This document shows, one piece after another, positions 16,891-24,934 of a stretch of DNA of 64,000 bases. The position numbers and the translations under genes are program-made. This DNA is from Roseateles_E sp005503085 (GTDB lineage: Bacteria > Pseudomonadota > Gammaproteobacteria > Burkholderiales > Burkholderiaceae_C). The stretch's first letter is position 1; each line of letters opens with the position of its first letter. The stretch covers positions 1-64,000 of the forward strand of contig NZ_JAQOWX010000002.1 in the NCBI RefSeq assembly GCF_028462495.1. Reading direction: 5' to 3'. The notes below the pieces were generated by a model. It had not been told where the DNA came from. It saw only the letters and a program-made list of their open reading frames with translations, and made no database searches.

Positions 16891-18129
16891 TCAGTTGTCC
16901 AGCCAGAGCTGCTCGAGGTCCTGGAACCGCCAGGACGCGGGCGGCTCGACGCCAACGATCTTGTCTGCCGCTGCCGGGTCGGCCAGGTCCAGCTCGAAGG
17001 CGGGGCTCAGTCGGTGCTGTTCCTGGGCCGTGTAGAAGACCTTGACCCTGGGTTTGAGCAGCGAGTCCTTGCCCTGGGCGACGATGACCGCCAGCCGGTC
17101 CGACTGCAGCCGCACCAGCGAGCCCACCGGGTAGATGCCCACCGCCTTGACGAAGTGCTGGAAGATCTGTGCATCGAACTGGCCCTTGGCCTGGGCCATA
17201 TGGCGCATCGCCTCGCCCGGGTCCCAGGGCGCCCGGTAGGGCCGGCGTGAGGTCACGGCGTCATAGACATCGCAGATCGCCGCCATGCGGGCCAGCGGCG
17301 CGATCTTGTCGCCGGCCAGGCCATCGGGGTAGCCGCTGCCGTCGCTGCGCTCATGGTGGTGCAAGACCGCATCCAGCACCGCCGCGCTGAAGCCGCCTTC
17401 CTTGCCCAGCATCTCGTGGCCTTTGCGCGCATGGGTCTTCAGCAGTGCCAGCTCCTCGTCGCTCAGACGGCCGGGCTTGCTCAGCAGCTCCGGCGGCATC
17501 GCCGCCTTGCCGGTGTCCAGCAGCAGGCCGGCCAGACCGGCCTCGCGCACCAGGTGGTCGGCCAGCCCCATCTGCCGCGCCAGCCCCACCATCAGTGCGC
17601 AGACGGCCACCGCATGCATATAGGTGTAGTCGTCCACCGTCTTCAGCCGGCTGATGCTGATCAGCGCGCTGGGGCTGTCGCTGACCGAGCTCATCACGTC
17701 CTCGACCACCGGCAGACAGGTCTGGGCATCCAGCGCCTGGCCCATGCGGGCCTGGGCGAACAGGTCGACGACGGCGCCCAGCGACTTGCGGCTCAGGTTC
17801 AGCGCCTCGGTATAGCTGGGGCCGGCATCGGCCACGGCGGGATGCGCCGGCGGCAGCGCAGTGACCTCGGGTTCGGGCGACGCCGACGGCGCTGCGGCGG
17901 GCTCCGGGCTGGGGGCTTCGGGCTCGGGCGCGACATCGAGGCCCTGATCGGTGTCGATCACGACCTCGGCGATGCCGGCCTCCAGCAGCTTGTGGATATC
18001 GCGCGCGTCGCGCAGCAGGAAGCGCGAACGCCAGAATGGGTGGCTCATCCACGAGCCGCTCAGCTGGTGGAGAAACATGCCCAGGCGCAGCTGTGATGTC
18101 GGAATGGTTTTCAGCACGGGCAGCAGCAT
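16891..18129 (-). CDS. HD-GYP protein with DUF3391 domain and altered HD motif
   Basis: 412 residues. An N-terminal DUF3391-like domain (about 5-60: LRLGMFLHQLSGSWMSHPFW) is followed by a Pro/Glu-rich linker (65-100) and an HD-GYP domain from about 155. His172, Asp205, His233, His257/258 and GYP at 266-268 are in place. The HD dyad reads LLLDTGK instead of LLHDIGK, so the His at position 204 is Leu. HD-GYP enzymes hydrolyse cyclic di-GMP at a binuclear or trinuclear metal centre. Losing this His may weaken or abolish activity. Start 18129 was chosen at the Met before the conserved domain; an upstream in-frame start (18204) is possible. Confidence 0.85.
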   Translation of the reverse strand: MLLPVLKTIPTSQLRLGMFLHQLSGSWMSHPFWRSRFLLRDARDIHKLLEAGIAEVVIDTDQGLDVAPEPEAPSPEPAAAPSASPEPEVTALPPAHPAVADAGPSYTEALNLSRKSLGAVVDLFAQARMGQALDAQTCLPVVEDVMSSVSDSPSALISISRLKTVDDYTYMHAVAVCALMVGLARQMGLADHLVREAGLAGLLLDTGKAAMPPELLSKPGRLSDEELALLKTHARKGHEMLGKEGGFSAAVLDAVLHHHERSDGSGYPDGLAGDKIAPLARMAAICDVYDAVTSRRPYRAPWDPGEAMRHMAQAKGQFDAQIFQHFVKAVGIYPVGSLVRLQSDRLAVIVAQGKDSLLKPRVKVFYTAQEQHRLSPAFELDLADPAAADKIVGVEPPASWRFQDLEQLWLDN

Positions 18130-18222
18130 GCCAGCAAAAGCGTGCGGTTTTTGGCGGACCGCCCCCGAGGCCGGTCCTGCCGTGCATTTTGTTGCATCTG
18201 CCACCGCCTGTTCACAGCCGCC

Positions 18223-18555
18223 TCAGCGCTGCAAGGCCACCAGCAGGGTCTTGCCATCCACCATGCGGGCCTGGAAGCGCAGCTTGTCGCCGGGCTTGAG
18301 CCCGGCCAGTTGCTCGGCCGGCAGCTCGCCGTCCTGCCAGCTGAACACCATGGTCATCGGCGGCATGTCCAGGTTCCTGATCTCGCCATGCTTGAGCGTG
18401 ATCTTCTTGTTGGCCAGATCGATGCGGCGCACCTCGCCGTCGGCCCAGGCGGGCGCAGCGGCGGTCGTGTCATGAGTGGGGGCCGTCTGGGCCTGGCAGA
18501 GCTGCAGGCTGGCCGCGGCCAGCAGGGCGATGAGGATTTTGTGCTTCAGTTTCAT
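18223..18555 (-). CDS. CusF-like periplasmic copper-binding protein
   Basis: 110 residues. The signal peptide ends at CQAQ. The mature part is a small beta barrel of the CusF_Ec type, with EVRRIDLANKKITLKHGEI and LDMPPMTMVF. Its Met, His and aromatic residues form the copper(I)/silver(I) site in CusF. It is the last gene of the copper operon. The ATG at 18555 was chosen over a TTG at 18573 that overlaps the previous stop. Confidence 0.85.
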   Translation of the reverse strand: MKLKHKILIALLAAASLQLCQAQTAPTHDTTAAAPAWADGEVRRIDLANKKITLKHGEIRNLDMPPMTMVFSWQDGELPAEQLAGLKPGDKLRFQARMVDGKTLLVALQR

Positions 18556-18569
18556 GATGGGCTTGGGGT

Positions 18570-19037
18570 TCAAACGTGGCGGGAGAAGGTCCGGGTCTTG
18601 CCGTTGCGCTGTACCAGCAGTACCTCGTAGGCATCGCGCCGGCCACCGTACTCGGGGCCGTCCATGCCCGGCGAGCCGATCGGCATCCCGGGCACGGCCA
18701 GACCCAGCGCGACGGGACGCTGGCGCAGCAGTCGCTGGATATCGCCGGCCGGTACATGGCCCTCGATCACATAGCCGGACACCAGGGCCGTATGGCAGCT
18801 GCCCAGGGCCTGAGGCATGCCCAGCCGGGCGCGGGCCTCGCTGTTGCCGATGTCGTGCAGCTCGACGACGAAGCCATGCGCTTCGAGATGCTTGACCCAG
18901 ACCTGGCAGCAGCCGCAGGCGGCATCCTTCCAGACCGTGATGGCCTGGCCGCGCGCGGGGCCCTGGGCCTGTGTGAGCCCGGTCGCGGCCAGGCCCAGCG
19001 CCAGCAGCAGGCGGCGGCGTGTCGGTGCTGTCTTCAT
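18570..19037 (-). CDS. DUF411 metal-binding protein
   Basis: 155 residues. An N-terminal Tat-like signal (RRRLLLALGLAATG) is followed by the DUF411 domain, with CGCC near residue 41-44 and a later SCHTA and GHVPA. DUF411 proteins are repeatedly found in copper and silver resistance loci. The C-terminal RQRPVALGLAVPGMPIGSPGM segment is conserved in the family. Its start overlaps the end of the upstream cupredoxin gene by 4 bases, so they are probably co-translated. Confidence 0.87.
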   Translation of the reverse strand: MKTAPTRRRLLLALGLAATGLTQAQGPARGQAITVWKDAACGCCQVWVKHLEAHGFVVELHDIGNSEARARLGMPQALGSCHTALVSGYVIEGHVPAGDIQRLLRQRPVALGLAVPGMPIGSPGMDGPEYGGRRDAYEVLLVQRNGKTRTFSRHV

Positions 19038-19537
19038 CGCTTGCCCTCCTTGGAGCCGGCCGGCTTGACGATGATCTTGCCGCGCATGCCGGCCTGGTAG
19101 TGGCCGTTGATCAGGCAGGCGAAGTCGAACTCGCCGGCACGGTTGAAGCGCCAGACGATCTCGCCGCGCTGGCCCGGGTCGACATGGGCCATATGGGCCT
19201 CGTCATGTTCCATGCCGGGGAATTTCTGCATCAGCGCGGCATGCTCGTCGAGCTGCTTGGGCGTGCCTATCACCAGCTCGTGCAGCAGCTGGCCCTTGTT
19301 GTGGATGCGCAGGCGCAGCGTCTCGCCCTCGCGCACCTCGATGCGATCGGGGCTGAAGCGCATATCGTCGCCCATCGTGATGGCGATCGTGCGGGCGACC
19401 TTGGCGGCGTCGCCGGCGATGCCGAAGGCTTGCTGTTCTTTCTTGACCGTGGTGCCATGCTGCGGGCCGTGGGCATGGGCCAGGCTGGCGCTGAGCATCA
19501 GGGCGGACAGCAGAAAACGGATCCGGATGTGTTTCAT
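19034..19537 (-). CDS. Cupredoxin-domain copper protein
   Basis: 167 residues. A Sec signal (MKHIRIRFLLSALML...AHA) is followed by a plastocyanin/azurin-like domain. Ligand candidates are His in LLHELVIG and the Cys, His and Met of FACLINGHYQAGM, the usual type 1 pattern. The linker EHDEAHMAHV adds His/Met. It probably binds or shuttles copper in the periplasm next to the multicopper oxidase. Confidence 0.87.
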   Translation of the reverse strand: MKHIRIRFLLSALMLSASLAHAHGPQHGTTVKKEQQAFGIAGDAAKVARTIAITMGDDMRFSPDRIEVREGETLRLRIHNKGQLLHELVIGTPKQLDEHAALMQKFPGMEHDEAHMAHVDPGQRGEIVWRFNRAGEFDFACLINGHYQAGMRGKIIVKPAGSKEGKR

Positions 19538-19550
19538 CTGCAGGACTTTT

Positions 19551-20930
19551 TCAATGAGAGTGATGATGGCCGGGCTTGCGCACCTTGACCTCGGTGGCGG
19601 GCTTGGCTGATGCCGCGGGCGCGCGCGGCGGCTCGGTCACGGCGGCGGGCACTTCGTGCGCCACCGTGCCCGGCGCGGCGTGCTTGGCGTACCAGCCGGG
19701 ATCGCTGTAGTCGCCGGCCTTCTGGTCGCGGCGCACCTTCAGCACGCTGAACATGCCGCCCATCTCCAGCCCGCCATAGGGGCCATGGCCGGCCATCATC
19801 GGCGCGGTGTTGTCGGGCAGCGGCATGGTCATCTCGCCCATATCGGCCATGCCGCGCTCGCCCATCACCATGTAGTCGGGGATCAGCTGTGTGATCTTCT
19901 TGGCCAGGCCTGTGTGATCGACGCCGATCAGCGTGTCGACGTCATGGCCCATCGCGTTCATCGTGTGATGGCTCTTGTGGCAATGAAAAGCCCAGTCGCC
20001 CGGCTCGTCGGCCAGGAACTCGATCTGCCGCATCTGGCCGACCGCGACATCGGTGGTCACCTCGGGCCAGCGCGCGCTCCTGGGCACCGGACCGCCGTCG
20101 GTCCCGGTGACCTCGAACTCGTGGCCGTGCAGGTGGATGGGGTGATTGGTCATCGTCAGATTGCCGACGCGGATGCGCACCCGGTCGCCCAGGCGCACAT
20201 TCAGCGTGTCGATGCCGGGGAAGATGCGGCTGTTCCAGCTCCACAGATTGAAGTCCGTCATCGTCATGATCTTGGGCGTGTAGCTGCCGGGATCGATGTC
20301 GTAGCTGGACAGCAGGAAGCAGAAGTCGCGCTGCACCTCGGCGATCTGCGGATGCCTGGCCTTCGGGTGCGTGACCCAGAAGCCCATCATGCCCATCGCC
20401 ATCTGCGTCATCTCGTCGGCATGGGGGTGGTACATAAAGGTGCCGGGCCGGCGTGCGACGAACTCGTAGACAAAGGTCTGTCCCGGCTTGATCGAGGGCT
20501 GTGTCAGGCCCGAGACTCCGTCCATGCCATTGGGCAGGCGCTGGCCGTGCCAGTGCACGCTGGTGTGCTCGGGCAGGCGGTTGCTCACGTAAATGCGCAC
20601 CCGGTCCCCTTCGACGACCTCGATGGTGGGGCCGGGCGACTGGCCGTTATAGCCCCACAGATGGGCTTTGAAGCCCTCGCACATTTCGCGCACCACCGGC
20701 TCGGCGACCAGGTGGAACTCCTTGACACCGTCGCGCATGCGCCATGGGCAAGTCCAGCCGTTCAAGGTGACGACGGGGTTGTAGGGCCGACCGTTGGCGG
20801 GCACGAGGGGCGGGGCGGTGGCGGCGCTGGTCTGCTGCACCGCCTCGGGAATGGCAGCCAGGGCCACGCGCGAGACAGCACTCGCAGCGACCGCGCCGGC
20901 GCCGAGGAAGAGATTGCGTCGGGAAACCAT
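19551..20930 (-). CDS. Multicopper oxidase
   Basis: 459 residues. A Tat signal (SRRNLFLGAG) precedes the cupredoxin domains. Copper-ligand motifs are present: HWHG, YHPHADEM, HPIHLHGH and HCHKSHHTMNAMG. A Met/Gly-rich stretch (GMADMGEMTMP...GLEMGG) could bind Cu(I), as in CueO and CopA. Its C-terminus ends in a His run (GHHHSH). It likely oxidises Cu(I) to the less harmful Cu(II) in the periplasm. The operon context supports this. Confidence 0.92.
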   Translation of the reverse strand: MVSRRNLFLGAGAVAASAVSRVALAAIPEAVQQTSAATAPPLVPANGRPYNPVVTLNGWTCPWRMRDGVKEFHLVAEPVVREMCEGFKAHLWGYNGQSPGPTIEVVEGDRVRIYVSNRLPEHTSVHWHGQRLPNGMDGVSGLTQPSIKPGQTFVYEFVARRPGTFMYHPHADEMTQMAMGMMGFWVTHPKARHPQIAEVQRDFCFLLSSYDIDPGSYTPKIMTMTDFNLWSWNSRIFPGIDTLNVRLGDRVRIRVGNLTMTNHPIHLHGHEFEVTGTDGGPVPRSARWPEVTTDVAVGQMRQIEFLADEPGDWAFHCHKSHHTMNAMGHDVDTLIGVDHTGLAKKITQLIPDYMVMGERGMADMGEMTMPLPDNTAPMMAGHGPYGGLEMGGMFSVLKVRRDQKAGDYSDPGWYAKHAAPGTVAHEVPAAVTEPPRAPAASAKPATEVKVRKPGHHHSH

Positions 20931-20943
20931 GATGGTCTTGCTT

Positions 20944-22350
20944 TCAATGGCCGCCGGCGCTGGCTTCAGCGGGGGCGGCGGAAGAGGAGGAGGCGGCGCT
21001 TGCGCCCACCGGCCCGATCAGGGCCTGGTCGAGCTCGGCCTCGGCGAGGAAGAAATCGCGCTGGGCCTCGATCGCCGCCGACACCGCGACGATCTGCGCG
21101 CGCGCGTCGGCCAGCAGCTCGAACACGCCGATCAGCATGCCGTTGTAGCGCAGCAGGTTCTCGTCGGCGATGCGCTGCCGGGTCGGCACGATCTCGGTGG
21201 CGTAGTGGCGCGCGATATCGAAGGCCGAGCGGTAGCGCCCGTAGGCCTCGCGGGCTTCCGAGCGGGCCTGGATCGCGGTGTGGGCGGTGCGTTCGAGCGC
21301 CTGCATATAGAGGCTCTCGGCGCGCGCGACCCGGGCCTGGCCCCAGTCGAACAAGGGCAGCTCCAGGCTCAGCTCGAAGCCGCGCTGGGTCGGCTCCTCC
21401 TTGCTGCTGTTGCGGACGATGCCCAGCTCCAGCACGTTGATGAAACGGGTGCGCTGGCTCAGGCCCAGTTCGCTGGCGCGCAGCTCGGCAGCGCGCTTGG
21501 CGGCCTGCACATCGAGGCGCTGGGCGATCGCCTGGCGCTCGACCTCGGGCAGCTCGCGCGCTGCGCCGGGCAGCGCGGGCAGACGCTCGGGCAGGTGGAA
21601 CTTCGTTTGCTCGCCCCACAGGCCCAGCGCCCGTATCAGCGTCTCGCGCTGGCTGCGCGCCTGGGCCTCGGCACGCGCCACGGACAAGGCGGCCTCGGCA
21701 TAGAAGCCATGCTCGCGGGCCTGGCGCAGCTTGTTGACATTGCCGGCCGCAGCCATGCGCCGCGCCAGTTCGGCACCGGCCTCGGCGGCTTCCATCACCT
21801 GACGGCTGTACTGCCGCAGCTGCTCGGCGGCCAGCGCCTGGTAGTAGGCCTCGCGGGCCTGGGCTGCAATCGCCAGCACTTGCAGGGCCAGGTCTTGCTG
21901 GGTCTGCCGCAGGCGCAGCGCGCCAACGCGCCGGCTCCGGTCCAGGCTCAGCCAGCTGCCCAGATTCAGGTGCAGGCCGCGCTCGATCTCGGTCTCGCTG
22001 CCCTGGCGCATGCGGCCCAGGCTCAGCCCGGGGTTCAGCGGCCGGCTCAGCTGCACCAGATCCGCGTCGGCTACACCCAGCTGATGCAGCTCGGCGCGCA
22101 GGCCGCGGTGGTTCAGGAGCGCGATCTGCACCGCGCTATCGGCCGTCAGCGGCAGGGCCAGCAGCTCGGCGACACGGGTGGCCAGGGCCTCAGCTTGCTC
22201 GGCATCGCGCGGCCACTGCAGATCCTGTTTCAGCAGGGCCTGGGTTTGCGCCTGCAGCGGCGCGAAACGTTCTTGCGGCTGCAGGCTGGCGCAGCCTGCC
22301 AGGGCCAGGCCGGCGCACACGAGTGCCGGTCTCATCAACAGAGGGTTCAT
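20944..22350 (-). CDS. TolC-family outer-membrane lipoprotein
   Basis: 468 residues. The lipobox LAGC (Cys near 19) is followed by two long helical OEP repeats, as in CzcC/CusC-type channels. Typical elements are NPGLSLGRMR and AREAYYQALAAEQLRQYS. It would form an outer-membrane exit duct for metal export. No RND pump or fusion protein gene is nearby, so it would need a partner encoded elsewhere. It lies between the small copper genes and the multicopper oxidase. Confidence 0.9.
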   Translation of the reverse strand: MNPLLMRPALVCAGLALAGCASLQPQERFAPLQAQTQALLKQDLQWPRDAEQAEALATRVAELLALPLTADSAVQIALLNHRGLRAELHQLGVADADLVQLSRPLNPGLSLGRMRQGSETEIERGLHLNLGSWLSLDRSRRVGALRLRQTQQDLALQVLAIAAQAREAYYQALAAEQLRQYSRQVMEAAEAGAELARRMAAAGNVNKLRQAREHGFYAEAALSVARAEAQARSQRETLIRALGLWGEQTKFHLPERLPALPGAARELPEVERQAIAQRLDVQAAKRAAELRASELGLSQRTRFINVLELGIVRNSSKEEPTQRGFELSLELPLFDWGQARVARAESLYMQALERTAHTAIQARSEAREAYGRYRSAFDIARHYATEIVPTRQRIADENLLRYNGMLIGVFELLADARAQIVAVSAAIEAQRDFFLAEAELDQALIGPVGASAASSSSAAPAEASAGGH

Positions 22351-22360
22351 GTGGCGGCCC

Positions 22361-22624
22361 TCAGTGCTTGTGGACCGGCGCCGAGGCGGCGGCTTCCCGC
22401 GCGTAGGCGCGCCAGCCGCCGGCTTGCTGGACGCGGCGATTCGCGGCGCGCCAGTCGGCCAGCTCGGCCTCGCTGAGGGGCTTGTAGTGTTGCAGCGCGG
22501 AGGGGGGGCGTGCCGGAGGCACCTCGGCCTTGGGGTCCGTCGGGTCGGGCCTGGCTTGCGCCAGCGCGCTCAGGGCGGCGCCGGCGAGCAGGCCGGCCGC
22601 CAGATAGGGCAGTGCAGATGTCAT
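22361..22624 (-). CDS. Small secreted hypothetical protein of the copper operon
   Basis: 87 residues. A signal peptide (LPYLAAGLLAGAALSALAQA) is followed by a Pro-rich stretch and a helical segment (PLSEAELADWRAANRRVQQAGGW). The start follows GAGG. It ends 10 bases before the TolC-family gene. No known family is recognised. Confidence 0.7.
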   Translation of the reverse strand: MTSALPYLAAGLLAGAALSALAQARPDPTDPKAEVPPARPPSALQHYKPLSEAELADWRAANRRVQQAGGWRAYAREAAASAPVHKH

Positions 22625-22695
22625 CGCATCCTCGCGTGAGGAAAAGTCGAAAGAGAAAGGGCGAGCCGGCATGAAGCCGATGCGCGCCGGACTGC

Positions 22696-23079
22696 TTACG
22701 CGAGGAGGGGTCTGGGTGGGCGTTCGAGCCCGGCCATGGTGATGCTCAGGCGGGCTGCTTCGGGCTGGGCGATGTGCACGCCATGGCCGGCAGGACTGGG
22801 CAGGGGCGGCATGGCGCTGGGTAGCGCGGCGCCCACGCAGCAGGCGGCGCAGGCGCTGCACTGGTGGCCGACCTGGTGGTCTGCGTGGGCAGGCGCGTCC
22901 TCCGCATGATGGGCATGCTCAGGGCCGGCGTCGTGCTGTGCGGAGGAATGTGTGGACTGACGCCCACCATGATCGCCGCAGCCCAGCATCAAGGTCGCCG
23001 CCATGGCCTGCAGGGGCAGAGCCAGGGCCAGGGCCCAGATCAGGGCCCTGAGCCAGTGGAGGGGCAGCAGGCGGCGCAT
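22696..23079 (-). CDS. His/Cys-rich secreted protein, first gene of the copper operon
   Basis: 127 residues. A signal peptide (WALALALPLQAMA) is followed by a His-rich region (HAHHAEDAPAHADHQVGHQ) and a Cys cluster (CSACAACC), both good metal ligands. It resembles DUF2946-type proteins in layout, but this is only a likeness. It starts right after the MCP gene ends (38 bases), and six copper-related genes follow on the same strand. A TACACT element 20 bases before the ATG could be a -10 box, but no -35 was seen. Confidence 0.7.
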   Translation of the reverse strand: MRRLLPLHWLRALIWALALALPLQAMAATLMLGCGDHGGRQSTHSSAQHDAGPEHAHHAEDAPAHADHQVGHQCSACAACCVGAALPSAMPPLPSPAGHGVHIAQPEAARLSITMAGLERPPRPLLA

Positions 23080-23117
23080 GGGCGCCAGTGTAGTGCAGCC
23101 CGCGACTCCGCCGCCGC

Positions 23118-24737
23118 TCAGGCCTTTGCGGCCTTGGCCGCCTTGCGCAGCGCCACCGCATCCGGCAAGGCCTGCCCCGCCTGGCCTTGCAGGCGGAACA
23201 CGCTGACGGAGTTTGCGACTTCCTGGGCCTTGTCATTCAGACCCAGGGCCGAGGCCGAGACCTGCTCGACCAGGGCGGCGTTCTGCTGGGTCAGGCTGTC
23301 GAGCTGGGCCACGGCCGCATTGATCTGGTCCATGCCCTGACGCTGCTCGTTCATGCCCTGGCTGATGCGGGTGATCAGACCGTGCACTTCCTCGACCGAT
23401 TGCTGCACCTCGCCCATCGCGCGGCCGGCGTTCAGCACCTGGGTGCCGCCCTCGGCGACCCGCTCGCTGGAGGCCTGGATCAGGCCGCGCACTTCCTTGG
23501 CGGCCTCGGTGGTGCGTTGCGACAAGGTGCGCACCTCGGCGGCGACCACCGCGAAGCCGCGCCCCTGCTCGCCGGCGCGTGCGGCTTCGACGGCGGCATT
23601 GAGCGCCAGGATATTGGTCTGGAAGGCGATGCTGTCGACCACCTGGATGATGTCGGCGATGCGGGCCGAGGATTGGGCGATGCTGTCCATCGTCGTCGAG
23701 ACCGCCTGCACCGCCGCCGCGCTGCGCTGACTGACCTGGCGGGCCGCGTCGGCGCGGGTTGCGGCGGTGGCCGCCATCTCGGTGCTGGCATGGACGGTGG
23801 CGGTGATCTGCTCCATCGACGAGGCGGTCTGCTGCAGATTGCTGGCCTGCGACTCGGTGCGGCCCGACAGGTCCTGGTTGCCGGCCGAGATCGCCTGTGT
23901 GCTCTGGCGCATCTGCATCACGCCGACGCGGGCGTCGCGCACGATGGACATCAGGTTGACGTTGAGCTGGGCCAGCGCGGCGGTGACGCGGCCGATCTCG
24001 TCGCGCCGGCCGCTCTTGATCTGCTGGGTCAGGTCGCCGGCGGCGATGCGGTTGGCGAAGCCGACCAGGGCCTCGATAGGTGCCAGCGCCGCGCCGCGCA
24101 GATACCAGCCGCCCAGCAGGGCCAGCACCGCGATGGCCAGCGCGCCGGCCCAGGCCATGCCGGAGCCGCTGAGCCACAGGCCCAGGCCCAGGCCCGCCAG
24201 CCCGACCAGCAGCACCGTCAGGCTCATGCGGGTGCCCAGGCTCAGGCGCAGCGCCTCGCGCAGCCGCCCGCCCAGCGAGAGATTGATCAACTGGCCCTGG
24301 CGCAGACGCAAAGGCCCGTTCTCGCCCTGTTCGCGCATGCGGGCATACAGCGCCTCGGCGGCCTCGATGGCCTGGCGATCCGGCTCGGTGCGCACCGACA
24401 TGAAGCCGCTGGGCTGGCCGCGCTCGTCCATGATGGGGGTGACATTGGCCTGCACCCAGTAGTGGTCGCCGTCCTTGCGCCGGTTCTTCACCATGGCCGA
24501 CCAGGGCTGGCCGCTCTGTATGGTCTCCCACAGATCCCGGAAGGCCTCGGGCGGCATGTCCGGATGGCGGATCATATTGTGCGGCTGGCCCAGGATCTCC
24601 TGGTGCTCATAGCCGCTGACCGTCACAAAGGCGGCGTTGCAGTAGACGATGCGCCCCTGCAAGTCCGTCGTGGAAACCAGCGTCTCACCGCGTGGGAACG
24701 GATACTCGCGCTGGGTCACAGGCCCGTTGTTTCGCAT
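23118..24737 (-). CDS. PAS-domain methyl-accepting chemotaxis protein (Aer-like)
   Basis: 539 residues. An N-terminal PAS domain (about 15-125, with YEHQEILGQPHNMIRHPDMP) is of the FAD-binding Aer type. Two hydrophobic spans follow (about 170-215), then a HAMP domain (around 225-275) and a long MCP signalling coiled coil with the hairpin EAARAGEQGRGFAVVAAEVRTLSQR. It probably senses redox state or oxygen and signals to CheA. AGGGGG before the ATG at 24737 decides the start. Confidence 0.92.
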   Translation of the reverse strand: MRNNGPVTQREYPFPRGETLVSTTDLQGRIVYCNAAFVTVSGYEHQEILGQPHNMIRHPDMPPEAFRDLWETIQSGQPWSAMVKNRRKDGDHYWVQANVTPIMDERGQPSGFMSVRTEPDRQAIEAAEALYARMREQGENGPLRLRQGQLINLSLGGRLREALRLSLGTRMSLTVLLVGLAGLGLGLWLSGSGMAWAGALAIAVLALLGGWYLRGAALAPIEALVGFANRIAAGDLTQQIKSGRRDEIGRVTAALAQLNVNLMSIVRDARVGVMQMRQSTQAISAGNQDLSGRTESQASNLQQTASSMEQITATVHASTEMAATAATRADAARQVSQRSAAAVQAVSTTMDSIAQSSARIADIIQVVDSIAFQTNILALNAAVEAARAGEQGRGFAVVAAEVRTLSQRTTEAAKEVRGLIQASSERVAEGGTQVLNAGRAMGEVQQSVEEVHGLITRISQGMNEQRQGMDQINAAVAQLDSLTQQNAALVEQVSASALGLNDKAQEVANSVSVFRLQGQAGQALPDAVALRKAAKAAKA

Positions 24738-24934
24738 GACACCCCCTGATGGCTCGCGCCACTCGGAAGTGGCGATGGCTTGATGGCGGCCCGCCGCAGC
24801 TCTGAAGTCCGCTAGGTCGGGCGGGTCGAGCATAGCGGCTGTCGGCGCGAATTGGCAAACTCATTTCAGGCGACCTTGCGGCATGGCCCGGCCTGCTATG
24901 GTGCTGCGCCTGCGCCAAAGAATGGGAGGGCAAG

